A stretch of 64,000 nucleotides of DNA from the NCBI RefSeq assembly GCF_024806495.1, contig NZ_JANUFF010000004.1, positions 186,001-250,000 on the forward strand, in the 5' to 3' direction. Each line of letters opens with the position of its first letter. The stretch's first letter is position 1. A model generated the notes under the pieces. That model made no database searches. It saw nothing but the letters and a program-made list of their open reading frames with translations, and had not been told where the DNA came from. The position numbers and the translations under genes are program-made. The DNA comes from Chryseobacterium sp. JUb7 (GTDB lineage: Bacteria; Bacteroidota; Bacteroidia; Flavobacteriales; Weeksellaceae). Below are positions 8,899-16,794 of this stretch, one piece after another.

Positions 8899-9984
8899 TT
8901 AACTGTTCAAAGAACGATAGATCAACAACTGATTATTGGTAATTACCTGTTCTCCTTCCATCAGACCTTCAGAAACATAGGTCGTATCTCCTACCTGCTT
9001 CAAAACTTTTATTTCTTTCACTTTTACATCTGTGCGTGATTTATAAATCACTACAAAACTTCTGTTATCATCAAAAATAACCGCCTTAGAAGGCACAGTT
9101 AATGCCGTAGTATTTTCAGAACTTGACACTTTTATGGTCGCTTTACTTTCAGGAATCAGCAATCCGTTGGCATTATCCAAAACCACTCTTGCCTGCATAG
9201 CGTTGGTTTGTGGATCAATGATTTTAAATATTTTATCAATTTTTCCATCAAAAACCTTATCCGGATAGGACAAAGTAGAAACCTGAGCTTTCATTCCCAG
9301 ACTTATTTTATCAATATCAGATTCATTTACGTTCATAATGGCCCAGACATTCGTTGTATTGGCCACATCAAAGATATTTTCGCTTCTGTCACTTCTGAGC
9401 TGCATATCTTTATTGATATTTTTCTGAACGATGTATCCGCTGATCGGAGCTACTACACTGTAAATATTCCCTTTCTTCACATTATAGACCGTACTTACCG
9501 CACTTGCTCTCTGCATCTGGTCCTGTGCTTTCTGCAACTGGCTTTTGGCTTCCAAAACATCTCTCTCCGTATTCAGTTTTCCTTCATACATTTCCTTTGC
9601 AACACGCAGATTATTTTGAGCAACGACCAAATCTGTTCTCGCATCACTTACATCTTTCTGAACTTCCGCCAGCTCCGTACTTCTGATGGTAGCCAAAACC
9701 TGCCCTTTCTTCACATGATCTCCCAACTCTACATTTACACTCAAAACATTTCCTCCAACCAGCGGATAAACATCTATATAACTATTTTTATCAGCCGATA
9801 TTTTTCCGTAAAAATTATAATCGTCTTCTATATATTTTTTTTCAACTTTTGCTAAAGCAATAGAACTCAGCATCGTATTGCTCAGTTCAAAACCTTTTTT
9901 CGCCTGTGGTGCCTTTTCTTCCTGCTTTTTTGAGCATGATAAAATGGACAACGCTACCATTACCGGAATTATATATTTTTTCAT
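8899..9984 (-). CDS. RND efflux periplasmic adaptor lipoprotein (membrane fusion protein)
   Basis: The adaptor links the inner-membrane RND pump to the outer-membrane channel. The 361-residue protein has a lipobox ILSC (Cys17). It then has a biotinyl-lipoyl-like half (VYPLVGGNVLSVNVELGDHV), a coiled-coil hairpin at about residues 110-160 (QKDVSDARTDLVVAQNNLRV), the second lipoyl half (APISGYIVQKNI), and beta-barrel and membrane-proximal domains. Its stop codon side faces the REP repeat. The upstream TolC-like gene ends 9 bases before its start, so those two are co-transcribed. Confidence 0.93.
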   Translation of the reverse strand: MKKYIIPVMVALSILSCSKKQEEKAPQAKKGFELSNTMLSSIALAKVEKKYIEDDYNFYGKISADKNSYIDVYPLVGGNVLSVNVELGDHVKKGQVLATIRSTELAEVQKDVSDARTDLVVAQNNLRVAKEMYEGKLNTERDVLEAKSQLQKAQDQMQRASAVSTVYNVKKGNIYSVVAPISGYIVQKNINKDMQLRSDRSENIFDVANTTNVWAIMNVNESDIDKISLGMKAQVSTLSYPDKVFDGKIDKIFKIIDPQTNAMQARVVLDNANGLLIPESKATIKVSSSENTTALTVPSKAVIFDDNRSFVVIYKSRTDVKVKEIKVLKQVGDTTYVSEGLMEGEQVITNNQLLIYRSLNS

Positions 9985-9993
9985 TGTTTAAGT

Positions 9994-11250
9994 TTAATAG
10001 AAGATTTTCGTTTGTACTAGTTGATTTAATTGTTCTGCCGACTCCATAAGATCATTTTTCATATCATAAATCTGAAGAGCCGTTTCTCTGTAGCTGTCCA
10101 TGAAATCTGCAAATTCGATAAGGCTTACATTGCCTTTTCTGAAATTAGTCAGCATTCCGTTGTATACCAGGTCCATATTATTAAGATCTGCAGATTTGAT
10201 TTCTGCGAGCTGATCATATTGTTCTTTCCAGATTTTATAGGCAGATTGCACTTTGGTTTCAAGCGTTAATTTTTGAAATTCTGCATTTTTTTGATTTTGC
10301 TGAATTGCGTAATTGGCTTTTTCAACATTTCCTTTATTAGATTTCCACAAGGGCAGAGGAATTCCAAGCGTTAAATTAACTTCATTTTTAAAAGTTCCGC
10401 TGTTTTGATCATATTGCGCTCCAACATTTAAATCGGGAACGTTTAAAGATTTTTGCCACTGAGCATATAGCTTACTATTATCAATTAATTTTAAATTATA
10501 TTGATAATCTGCATTATTTTCAATTGCTTTTCTTTTTAATTCAGCATCATCTCCAAAAGGCTGGGAAGCTAAAATATCTTTCGCTTCTGTTTCGGTAAGT
10601 TTTGGTTCGATATCTTCACCGGATCCTGTTAAAACTTTAAGGTTTTGTTCAAACTCAAGAATATTTTTATTAATTCCGACTTTATCATTCTTTAGCTGGA
10701 TAACAATACTCTGAAGTCGTACTTCATCTTTAAGCGAAACATTTCCTTTTGCAGACTGTACTTTATAAGCTGCTAAAAGGTCGTTCATATATCCCAATTG
10801 TTTATTGGTATTCTCAAATTTCAGTTTTTCGTAATAAAGATTGAAATACGTCGTACGGAGCTGTGCTCTTAAGTCAACGAGAAGTTGGGAAAATTGGAGT
10901 TGAGCCAGCTCTTTATTAGATTTTGCAAAAGCAATTTCATTTTTCTTTTTACCGCCCATATAAATCAACTGGCTAATTTCTACTCCTTTTGCCTTTCCAA
11001 CATCAAAAGCTCTTTTCCCTTCAGGATTATAAGCATTGATATATCCGCTGGCTTGTGGGAGTTCCCAGATTTTGGCCTGCAGAATATCTGCATCAGCCAT
11101 GTTGATGTTATACTGTTCCGCGAGCAATTGAAGATTGTTGCTCTGAAAAGCCTGCTCACAATCTAAAAGCGACATCTGCTGTTGTGCCGCCATCAGAGAG
11201 GAAAAGACAACAAACAGCCCAGCAATTTTGTTTATTTTCTCAATTTTCAT
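9994..11250 (-). CDS. TolC-family outer membrane efflux channel (CzcC/CusC type)
   Basis: The 418-residue protein has a signal peptide ending near residue 22 (FSSLMAAQQQ). It is otherwise long alpha-helical coiled-coil with the two internal repeats typical of outer membrane efflux proteins, such as the segments around DADILQAKIWELPQASGY and VPDLNVGAQYDQNSGTFKNE. It is the first gene of the efflux transcript. Three TTAA direct repeats spaced 11 bp lie just upstream (11273-11299), consistent with control by the adjacent response regulator. Confidence 0.92.
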   Translation of the reverse strand: MKIEKINKIAGLFVVFSSLMAAQQQMSLLDCEQAFQSNNLQLLAEQYNINMADADILQAKIWELPQASGYINAYNPEGKRAFDVGKAKGVEISQLIYMGGKKKNEIAFAKSNKELAQLQFSQLLVDLRAQLRTTYFNLYYEKLKFENTNKQLGYMNDLLAAYKVQSAKGNVSLKDEVRLQSIVIQLKNDKVGINKNILEFEQNLKVLTGSGEDIEPKLTETEAKDILASQPFGDDAELKRKAIENNADYQYNLKLIDNSKLYAQWQKSLNVPDLNVGAQYDQNSGTFKNEVNLTLGIPLPLWKSNKGNVEKANYAIQQNQKNAEFQKLTLETKVQSAYKIWKEQYDQLAEIKSADLNNMDLVYNGMLTNFRKGNVSLIEFADFMDSYRETALQIYDMKNDLMESAEQLNQLVQTKIFY

Positions 11251-11272
11251 GAAACAAAAATGCCCTTCTGCT

Positions 11273-11299
11273 ATTAAAATGCTCTTAAAGAATACTTAA
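11273..11299 (-). promoter_or_regulatory. 11-bp-spaced direct repeats, candidate response-regulator operator
   Basis: On the minus strand TTAAG, TTAAG and TTAAT occur exactly 11 bp apart (plus-strand positions 11295, 11284, 11273), 23-49 bases before the start codon of the TolC-like gene. OmpR-family regulators bind such helical-turn-spaced direct repeats. Confidence 0.5.
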
Positions 11300-11448
11300 A
11301 AAAAAATTAAAATTTGATTTTGGGGAATGATAATATGTTGATTTTATTAACATTGGATAAATATTCAACGTACAAACTGCTAAGTCGTATGAAATAAAAT
11401 TATCATTATTTAATCGAAAAAATGATGTCTTTGATGAACTTTGTCATT

Positions 11449-12813
11449 TTATTTATTAAAGATCACACTGAATTTATTCAGCAGATCTCCCGGAGATGAA
11501 TATCTGATTTTCGCCCCGTGGTATTCCAGAATTCTTTTAACGATTCGGAGGCCAAGTCCGGAACCTGAAATATTCTGAGAATTATTTCCTCTTGCAAAGG
11601 CTTCAAATAACTTCGTCTGCTCTTCTTTGGGAATTGTATTTCCGTGAGAAATTACATCTACCGTAAGATAATCATTGGTTTCGGTGATTAAAACATCAAC
11701 TTCTGTATCATCAGAATATACCGCTGCATTTTTAAATAAGTTAATAAACACGATATCCAGTAAAGACTGAACTCCTTTTATTGTCAGCAAAGCATTTTCA
11801 GAAGTATTTTCAGAAATCAGAAAATCCATTTTAAGATTCGGATAGCTTTTTTCAACGGCTTCGAAAGATTCAAAAATAACCTCATCAATTCTTACTTCTT
11901 CATAAATAGTCTGAATGTTTTCTTTATCAAACTTGGTTAACAGGATTAATGAATTCGTAAGATCCGACAATTGATACACATCTTTCTGAATTTGCTTTAA
12001 AGAAGATAATGTTTTAGGAGAATGCTGCTCGAGTTTGATTAAATTCTCCAATTGAAAAGCCATTCTTGTAATCGGAGTCCTTATTTCATGAGAAGCACTT
12101 GCCGTAAAGTCTTTCTGGGACTGGAAAACATCATCGAGTCTTTTGATCATAGTGTTAAAAGACTGGGCAAGCACATTTATTTCATCATTGGAATCACGCA
12201 CGGGAATCTGGGTCGTTAATTTATGAGCAGTAACTTCCGAAATTTCCTGATTCAACTCTTCTAAAGGTCTTAGAAACTGCCCCATAAAATAATAGCTGAA
12301 AAAACCAATCAGAAGCGTACTCATCACATAAGCCGTGATCAAAAGATATTTAAGATATTCCAGTTTTGATTTTCCATTGGTATCAAAGGCGCTTGTAAGA
12401 ATATAATAGTTTTCCCCGTTGATCGTTCGGAGAGCAGCATATATTTCGGGAACTGTTTTTTCTGTATAGATAATTTTTTTCTCGTCAAGCTCTCTCAATA
12501 ATGCGGTGTCCCATGTCACATTTCTGTCTTTGATGGTACTGTAGATTAATTCTTTCTGTCCGTTAAAAATTAAGATGGTTTCATTTAAAAGAATATTATC
12601 TGAGTTTTCATTAAAAAAAACAGGAGCTTCCTCTTCGAAATCTTTAGACTTAGCAATAAAATGCGATGTAAATTCCAGCCTCTGTCTGAATCTTTCTTTA
12701 AATTCATCTCTTCTGAAATCATTAAAAGACATATAGATGATCACCATCACAATACCAAAAAGCAATGAAAAGGCAATACTGAGATTGAGGGCTATCTTCC
12801 GTTTTAAAGACAT
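11449..12813 (-). CDS. Sensor histidine kinase of the metal efflux locus
   Basis: The 454-residue kinase has TM1 at about residues 9-30, an extracytoplasmic sensor region, TM2 at about 155-178 and a HAMP linker containing LRPLEELNQEI. A HisKA domain with the phosphoacceptor His242 (ASHEIRTPITRM) follows, then a HATPase domain with the N box (VFINLFKNAAVYS) and G box (GSGLGLRIVKRIL). It starts 3 bases after the response regulator stop, so translation is likely coupled. The location next to an RND metal exporter suggests it senses periplasmic metal, as CusS and CzcS do; this is inference from context. Confidence 0.93.
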   Translation of the reverse strand: MSLKRKIALNLSIAFSLLFGIVMVIIYMSFNDFRRDEFKERFRQRLEFTSHFIAKSKDFEEEAPVFFNENSDNILLNETILIFNGQKELIYSTIKDRNVTWDTALLRELDEKKIIYTEKTVPEIYAALRTINGENYYILTSAFDTNGKSKLEYLKYLLITAYVMSTLLIGFFSYYFMGQFLRPLEELNQEISEVTAHKLTTQIPVRDSNDEINVLAQSFNTMIKRLDDVFQSQKDFTASASHEIRTPITRMAFQLENLIKLEQHSPKTLSSLKQIQKDVYQLSDLTNSLILLTKFDKENIQTIYEEVRIDEVIFESFEAVEKSYPNLKMDFLISENTSENALLTIKGVQSLLDIVFINLFKNAAVYSDDTEVDVLITETNDYLTVDVISHGNTIPKEEQTKLFEAFARGNNSQNISGSGLGLRIVKRILEYHGAKIRYSSPGDLLNKFSVIFNK

Positions 12814-12816
12814 CTT

Positions 12817-13500
12817 CTATAATGGACTTAAATAATACCCGAAACCGGAACGTGTATGAATCAGCTTCACTTTAAAATCTTTATCGATTTTCTTTCTTAA
12901 AAAATTGATGTACACTTCTACTGTATTCGTATTTGTATTAAAGTTATGTTCCCAGACATGTTCTGTGATCTGCTGCTTGGAAACCGTTCTTCCCTGCGCT
13001 TCTGCCAGATAAACCAGCAATTGAAATTCTTTCAGGGTAAGAGCAATTTCATTTCCTGCACGAAAAACCTTTTGTTCGGTTTTATTAATAATCAAATCAT
13101 CGATCCTGATGATATCCTGATCTGTAGAATCCACCGGTGCTTTTCTCCTCAGCAGAGAATTCATACGCAGCAATAATTCTTCAAATTGAAAAGGCTTCAC
13201 CAGATAGTCATCTGCCAGTCTGGTAAACGCATCTTTTTTATCGGAAAGATCTCCATATGCAGAGATAATAATGATGGGCGTATTTTTATCAAAAGAGCGG
13301 ATGGTCTGGCAAACATCCAAACCGTTTATTTTCGGAACATTGATGTCAAGCAGATATAAGTCGTAGGTATTATTTTTAATCTGACGAAGAAAGGTCTCAC
13401 CATCATAAATTTTATCACATGTAAAATTATTTGATTCTAAAAATTTACACAACTCTGCCGAGAGGATAAGGTCATCTTCTAATAAAAGAATATTCATCAA
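12817..13500 (-). CDS. OmpR-family response regulator of the metal efflux locus
   Basis: The 227-residue protein has a receiver domain with acidic residues Asp9 and Asp10 and the phosphoacceptor Asp52 (YLLDINVPKINGLDV). A conserved Lys (DDYLVKPFQFEELL) and a C-terminal winged helix (LTLKEFQLLVYLAEAQGRTVS to THRSGFGYYL-like end) follow. Two TTAAA repeats spaced 11 bp lie upstream at 13561-13576 and match the repeats in front of the efflux operon, which suggests autoregulation and regulation of the pump genes. Confidence 0.94.
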   Translation of the reverse strand: MMNILLLEDDLILSAELCKFLESNNFTCDKIYDGETFLRQIKNNTYDLYLLDINVPKINGLDVCQTIRSFDKNTPIIIISAYGDLSDKKDAFTRLADDYLVKPFQFEELLLRMNSLLRRKAPVDSTDQDIIRIDDLIINKTEQKVFRAGNEIALTLKEFQLLVYLAEAQGRTVSKQQITEHVWEHNFNTNTNTVEVYINFLRKKIDKDFKVKLIHTRSGFGYYLSPL

Positions 13501-13560
13501 TATTTATTTTATACGAATTTAACGAAATTTTCATCATAGTTTATTAAACAAAAGAGTAGT

Positions 13561-13576
13561 TTTAAGCTAAATTTAA
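13561..13576 (-). promoter_or_regulatory. 11-bp-spaced TTAAA direct repeats upstream of the response regulator
   Basis: On the minus strand TTAAA occurs twice with an 11-bp period (plus-strand TTTAA at 13561 and 13572), 61-76 bases upstream of the regulator start. The spacing is the same as that of the repeats at 11273-11299. Confidence 0.4.
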
Positions 13577-13647
13577 GGTATAAGGTCAAATAAGATCGGG
13601 AAATTTTCTAAAGTTATACTTATTTATACGATGACATTTTAAAATCA

Positions 13648-14217
13648 TCAGTTCCTGGTCTTACAATAATCTTCGATAGGCTTTACAGCAGTTTTCACAA
13701 TATGATCATCAAATCTTATATTAATTATCTGTCTGGACTTTATTTTTAATTGATCCAAAGATTCTTGACGACAGGAATTGGGCTTGATTTTTTCAAGTTC
13801 TATCAATAATAAAGGGGTCAAACTGTCCAAAACAGGTCGTACCTGAGTTCCCAAATCAGGTACGGGATTAAATGGCATCTGATTCTGATTTTCCCATTGT
13901 TCGAGCAATTGTTTCTGAACAATTTTTCCGGCAGTAAATTGAGCCTGAAAAAAATTCCGTGCAAACTTTTTATCTACCCCAAGTTTTCCAGCTTTAACCT
14001 CCACACTATCCAATATATTTTTTTCACGTATAGGATCATCAATAGGAACTTTTGTATTCCATTTACTTTTTGCTACCAATGGAGCCACCTGTAATCTTTT
14101 GTCAATAAGTTTTAATAAAATACCTGTGTCGTATGTTTTGGAAATCCGATTTTGATTTGTACAGGAAAAAGCAGAGAAAAATATCCCCAGAGACAGGAAA
14201 TAGGAAACTACTTTCAT
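13648..14217 (-). CDS. Hypothetical lipoprotein
   Basis: The 189-residue protein has a signal peptide with lipobox AFSC (Cys19) and a mostly helical remainder. It contains the stretch ARNFFQAQFTAGKIVQKQ followed by EQWENQNQMPFNPVPDLG. This pattern recalls chorismate-mutase-like secreted proteins, where helical bundles bind small ligands (positions such as VEAGKLGVDKKFARNFFQAQ), but that assignment is only suggestive. It stands alone between the two-component genes and the tRNA cluster, with a terminator of the tRNA transcript between. Confidence 0.7.
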   Translation of the reverse strand: MKVVSYFLSLGIFFSAFSCTNQNRISKTYDTGILLKLIDKRLQVAPLVAKSKWNTKVPIDDPIREKNILDSVEVKAGKLGVDKKFARNFFQAQFTAGKIVQKQLLEQWENQNQMPFNPVPDLGTQVRPVLDSLTPLLLIELEKIKPNSCRQESLDQLKIKSRQIINIRFDDHIVKTAVKPIEDYCKTRN

Positions 14218-14293
14218 AATTTATGTTTGTTTAAAACAAAAATATAAAATATATCCCTCTTATCTCTGAATTGAGATGACGTATAAATAAAAA

Positions 14294-14320
14294 AAATATT
14301 ACAACAATGTTGTAATATTT
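14294..14320 (-). terminator. Terminator of the tRNA cluster
   Basis: A perfect 12-bp stem with a 3-nt loop (14294-14305 with 14309-14320) lies 9 bases downstream of tRNA-Thr(GGT) on the minus strand and is followed by a T run there. Confidence 0.85.
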
Positions 14321-14329
14321 TTTTTGATG

Positions 14330-14401
14330 AGCCAACTACGGGACTTGAACCCGTGACCTCTTCCTTACCAAGGAAGCACTCTACCGCTGAGCTAAGTCGG
14401 C
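14330..14401 (-). tRNA. tRNA-Thr (anticodon GGT)
   Basis: The acceptor arm GCCGACT pairs with AGTTGGC including one G-T pair. The anticodon loop TTGGTAA gives GGT. It is the last tRNA of the minus-strand cluster. Confidence 0.95.
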
Positions 14402-14443
14402 ATTAAAACAAAAAATCACACTAAAAAAGCATGATTTTTATTG

Positions 14444-14516
14444 AGCGGAAGACGAGGGTCGAACTCGCGACATTCAGCTTGGAAGGCTGACGCTCTACCA
14501 ACTGAGCTACTTCCGC
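14444..14516 (-). tRNA. tRNA-Gly (anticodon TCC), copy 1
   Basis: The acceptor arm GCGGAAG pairs with CTTCCGC and the anticodon loop CTTCCAA gives TCC. The gene sequence is identical to the second copy at 14872-14944. It has its own promoter at 14551-14581. Confidence 0.95.
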
Positions 14517-14550
14517 AATTTTGTTTCCAAAACTATTGGTAAACGCTTTG

Positions 14551-14581
14551 CAAATTTAAGAAAACTTCTCGAAACCTGCAA
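14551..14581 (-). promoter_or_regulatory. Promoter of tRNA-Gly copy 1
   Basis: On the minus strand a TTG -33 element (14579-14581) is followed after 20 bp by the -7 box TAAATTTG (14551-14558), about 35 bases before the tRNA. Confidence 0.75.
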
Positions 14582-14602
14582 GATTTTTTTTAATATAAAA
14601 TG

Positions 14603-14683
14603 TGGGGAGAGCAGGATTCGAACCTACGAAGCCGAAGCAACTGAGTTACAGTCAGTCCCATTTAGCCACTCTGGAATCTCCCC
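14603..14683 (-). tRNA. tRNA-Tyr (anticodon GTA), copy 1
   Basis: This class II tRNA of 81 nt has acceptor GGGGAGA/TCTCCCC, a long variable arm and anticodon GTA. It matches the copy at 15032-15112. Confidence 0.95.
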
Positions 14684-14704
14684 AGATATTTTATATTAAA
14701 ATTG

Positions 14705-14778
14705 AGCCTCCAGAGGGATTCGAACCCACGACCCCGAGATTACAAATCACGTGCTCTGGCCAACTGAGCTATGGAGGC
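14705..14778 (-). tRNA. tRNA-Thr (anticodon TGT), copy 1
   Basis: The acceptor GCCTCCA pairs with TGGAGGC. The anticodon loop TTTGTAA gives TGT. One T-T mismatch is present in the anticodon stem, in both copies. Confidence 0.93.
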
Positions 14779-14847
14779 AATTTTAATATTCTGACTGAAA
14801 GCTTTTGAGAAAATTCTACTCTGAGCTTTTCAGTAGTTTAAAAAAAT

Positions 14848-14862
14848 TACTCTTTTTGAGTA
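14848..14862 (-). terminator. Short terminator-like hairpin after tRNA-Gly copy 2
   Basis: The stem TACTC/GAGTA with a 5-nt loop is extended by A/T pairs and followed on the minus strand by a T run (14841-14846). It lies between the two tRNA blocks. Confidence 0.5.
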
Positions 14863-14871
14863 TTTTTTTTG

Positions 14872-14944
14872 AGCGGAAGACGAGGGTCGAACTCGCGACA
14901 TTCAGCTTGGAAGGCTGACGCTCTACCAACTGAGCTACTTCCGC
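14872..14944 (-). tRNA. tRNA-Gly (anticodon TCC), copy 2
   Basis: The sequence is the same as the copy at 14444-14516, with anticodon TCC. It is preceded by its own promoter at 14978-15008. Confidence 0.95.
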
Positions 14945-14977
14945 AATTTTGTTTCCAAAATCATTGGTAACGGTTTG

Positions 14978-15008
14978 CAAATCTAAGAAAACTTCTTGAA
15001 ACCTGCAA
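14978..15008 (-). promoter_or_regulatory. Promoter of tRNA-Gly copy 2
   Basis: On the minus strand a TTG element (15006-15008), a 20-bp spacer and the -7 box TAGATTTG (14978-14985) correspond base for base to the promoter of copy 1 with few changes. Confidence 0.75.
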
Positions 15009-15031
15009 GACTTTTTTTTCAAAAAAAACTG

Positions 15032-15112
15032 TGGGGAGAGCAGGATTCGAACCTACGAAGCCGAAGCAACTGAGTTACAGTCAGTCCCATTTAGCCACTC
15101 TGGAATCTCCCC
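15032..15112 (-). tRNA. tRNA-Tyr (anticodon GTA), copy 2
   Basis: This class II tRNA of 81 nt is a duplicate of the gene at 14603-14683. Confidence 0.95.
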
Positions 15113-15131
15113 AGGTTTTTATTTTAAAATG

Positions 15132-15205
15132 AGCCTCCAGAGGGATTCGAACCCACGACCCCGAGATTACAAATCACGTGCTCTGGCCAACTGAGCTATG
15201 GAGGC
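15132..15205 (-). tRNA. tRNA-Thr (anticodon TGT), copy 2
   Basis: This is a duplicate of the gene at 14705-14778. It is the first tRNA of the cluster, directly behind the main promoter at 15255-15285. Confidence 0.93.
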
Positions 15206-15254
15206 ATTTAAATTAAAAAGAATTCAAAAGAACGCTGTTCCCTTTTTGCGAGTG

Positions 15255-15285
15255 CAAATATAGAACGGTTTTTTTGAATTCTCAA
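15255..15285 (-). promoter_or_regulatory. Main promoter of the tRNA cluster
   Basis: On the minus strand a TTG element (15283-15285) is separated by 20 bp from a perfect -7 box TATATTTG (15255-15262). It lies about 50 bases upstream of tRNA-Thr(TGT) copy 2. Confidence 0.8.
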
Positions 15286-15316
15286 ATATTTTAATGACTT
15301 TTTTTATCTTTTTTTT

Positions 15317-15607
15317 CTAAGCCAGTTCTTTTTTCTTGATTAGTAGCTTTTTAGCAGTATCAACGCACATATCCAAACTTTCTTCAAAACTCGAACTTGT
15401 CTTCTTTACGACGATATCATCGCCTGGAACCGCCAAAATTATCTCAGCTGTTTTATTCGCTCTATCCGAGTTATTTTCTACTTTTAGAAATATTTTGCAT
15501 TCTTGAATTTTGTCATAAAAAGTATCAAGTTTACTTACTTTTTTTTCAATGTGTGATTCTAATGGTTCGTGTGGAGTTAAACCAATTGACTGTACTGTGA
15601 TCTTCAT
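15317..15607 (-). CDS. hpf: Ribosome hibernation/translation inhibition factor (HPF/RaiA family, short form)
   Basis: The 96-residue protein is a short S30AE-family factor that binds the 30S decoding region and stabilises idle ribosomes in stationary phase. It has the beta-alpha-beta-beta-beta-alpha pattern starting MKITVQSIGLTPHEPLESHI with the typical segment VSKLDTFYDKIQECKIFLKV. The long-form C-terminal dimerisation domain is absent. Its ATG overlaps the stop of the Xer gene by 4 bases, so translation is coupled in the rpsU-xer-hpf operon. Confidence 0.93.
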   Translation of the reverse strand: MKITVQSIGLTPHEPLESHIEKKVSKLDTFYDKIQECKIFLKVENNSDRANKTAEIILAVPGDDIVVKKTSSSFEESLDMCVDTAKKLLIKKKELA

Positions 15608-16494
15608 AATTCTTCTTTTTTAGACGCTCTTGGATGAGCAAGATTAAACACTTTTTTCAATTGTTCAATATTAGCATTCGTATAGACTTGAGTACTTGCA
15701 AGACTGGAATGCCCTAATATTTTTTTTACTTTGGAGATCTCCGCCCCATTATCCAAAACGTGTGTAGCAAAGCTATGCCGAAGGATGTGAGGACTTCTTT
15801 TTTCTTTTGTTGTTATAAGACTAAGGTACTTATTAACTACCACATAAACAAATTTTTCGGTCAGTTTTTTTCCCTTTCTGTTGACAAAAAAATATGATAT
15901 ATCTTCTGTCTGTGGTTTCCTTATTTCTTTATAACTTGTAAGCAGATTTGACAAATCTTCAGATATGGGAATGTATCTTTCTTTATTCCCTTTTCCTATT
16001 ATTTTCAATTCATTTCCGCCTAAGTTTACATTCTCAAAAGTCATACCACAAAGTTCAGCTTTACGAATCCCGGTTTGGTACAGAACTTCTACGATGCATT
16101 TGTCTAAAATATCAGTAACCTGATCAAAAACTTGATCATTAAGCACTTGCATTTCCTCTTTAGACATCGGAATCTGCTTTTCGGAATAAAATTTTAATGA
16201 AGAAATACTTTCGGTAGGCGAAATTTTTATTTCACCGATTTTCAAAAGAAAGAGATAAAAGCTCCTAAGTGAAGACAATTTTCGATTGATACTTCTTTTG
16301 GAAATATTATTTTCGCTTAATTCAACGATAAAATTCCGGATCACTTTTTTGTCGGCCTTCGCAATATCTTCTGAAGATTCTGTTTTAAGATAGAAATGAG
16401 AAAAGTCTTCAAGATCTTTTCTGTAGCTTGTAATCGTGTGAGGAGAATACCTCTTTTCGTGTTGTAAATATTCTAAAAATTTCTCCAGCATCAT
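15604..16494 (-). CDS. xerC: Tyrosine recombinase XerC/XerD
   Basis: This site-specific recombinase acts at dif to resolve chromosome dimers. The 296-residue protein has the SAM-like core-binding N-domain (residues 1-85) and a catalytic domain with Arg144 (TGIRKAELCG), the HILRHSFATH box, a later conserved His (ILGHSSLAST) and the nucleophile Tyr271. The length is the usual ~300. It sits between rpsU and hpf, a common Bacteroidota arrangement that supports a housekeeping Xer role rather than a phage integrase. Whether it is the C or D paralogue cannot be decided from the sequence alone. Confidence 0.93.
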   Translation of the reverse strand: MMLEKFLEYLQHEKRYSPHTITSYRKDLEDFSHFYLKTESSEDIAKADKKVIRNFIVELSENNISKRSINRKLSSLRSFYLFLLKIGEIKISPTESISSLKFYSEKQIPMSKEEMQVLNDQVFDQVTDILDKCIVEVLYQTGIRKAELCGMTFENVNLGGNELKIIGKGNKERYIPISEDLSNLLTSYKEIRKPQTEDISYFFVNRKGKKLTEKFVYVVVNKYLSLITTKEKRSPHILRHSFATHVLDNGAEISKVKKILGHSSLASTQVYTNANIEQLKKVFNLAHPRASKKEEL

Positions 16495-16573
16495 TTAGGT
16501 ATAAAAACAAAAATTCATTCTTCAAATATAAACTATTTAAAGAATGAATTAGTATGCGATTTAAGAAAAATTC

Positions 16574-16771
16574 TTAAGCCTGCTCTTCTTTGCTAAGATT
16601 TCTTTGCTTGTGAGCTGCTTTAAGTCTAGCTTGTCTTAAAGTTACAGAAGGCTTAATAAACTGTTGTCTAGCTCTTAATTGACGAACTGTACCCGTTTTA
16701 TCAAATTTTCTTTTATATTTTTTTAATGCTCTGTCGATGGATTCACCATCCTTTACTGGAATTATTAACAT
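16574..16771 (-). CDS. rpsU: 30S ribosomal protein S21
   Basis: The 65-residue basic protein starts MLIIPVKDGESIDRALKKYK and contains the conserved RQLRARQQFIKPSVTLRQ segment. It is the first gene of the rpsU-xer-hpf transcript, with a well-formed promoter at 16795-16824. S21 helps recognise the 3' end of 16S rRNA during initiation; in Bacteroidota it belongs to the set thought to sequester the anti-SD sequence. Confidence 0.96.
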   Translation of the reverse strand: MLIIPVKDGESIDRALKKYKRKFDKTGTVRQLRARQQFIKPSVTLRQARLKAAHKQRNLSKEEQA

Positions 16772-16794
16772 ATATTACATCTCATTTTGGATTG

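Noticed and set aside
14602..14808. Plus-strand frame with a GFEPTTPRLQ-type product
   Set aside because: This is the well-known false protein obtained by translating antisense tRNA-Tyr and tRNA-Thr genes.
14816..15022. Minus-strand frame with a VAQLVERQPSKLNVASSTLV product
   Set aside because: This is a false protein from translation of tRNA-Gly.
15604..16494. Phage or island integrase next to the tRNA cluster
   Set aside because: Position in an rpsU-xer-hpf operon and normal Xer length indicate the housekeeping recombinase; no attachment repeats or phage genes are seen.
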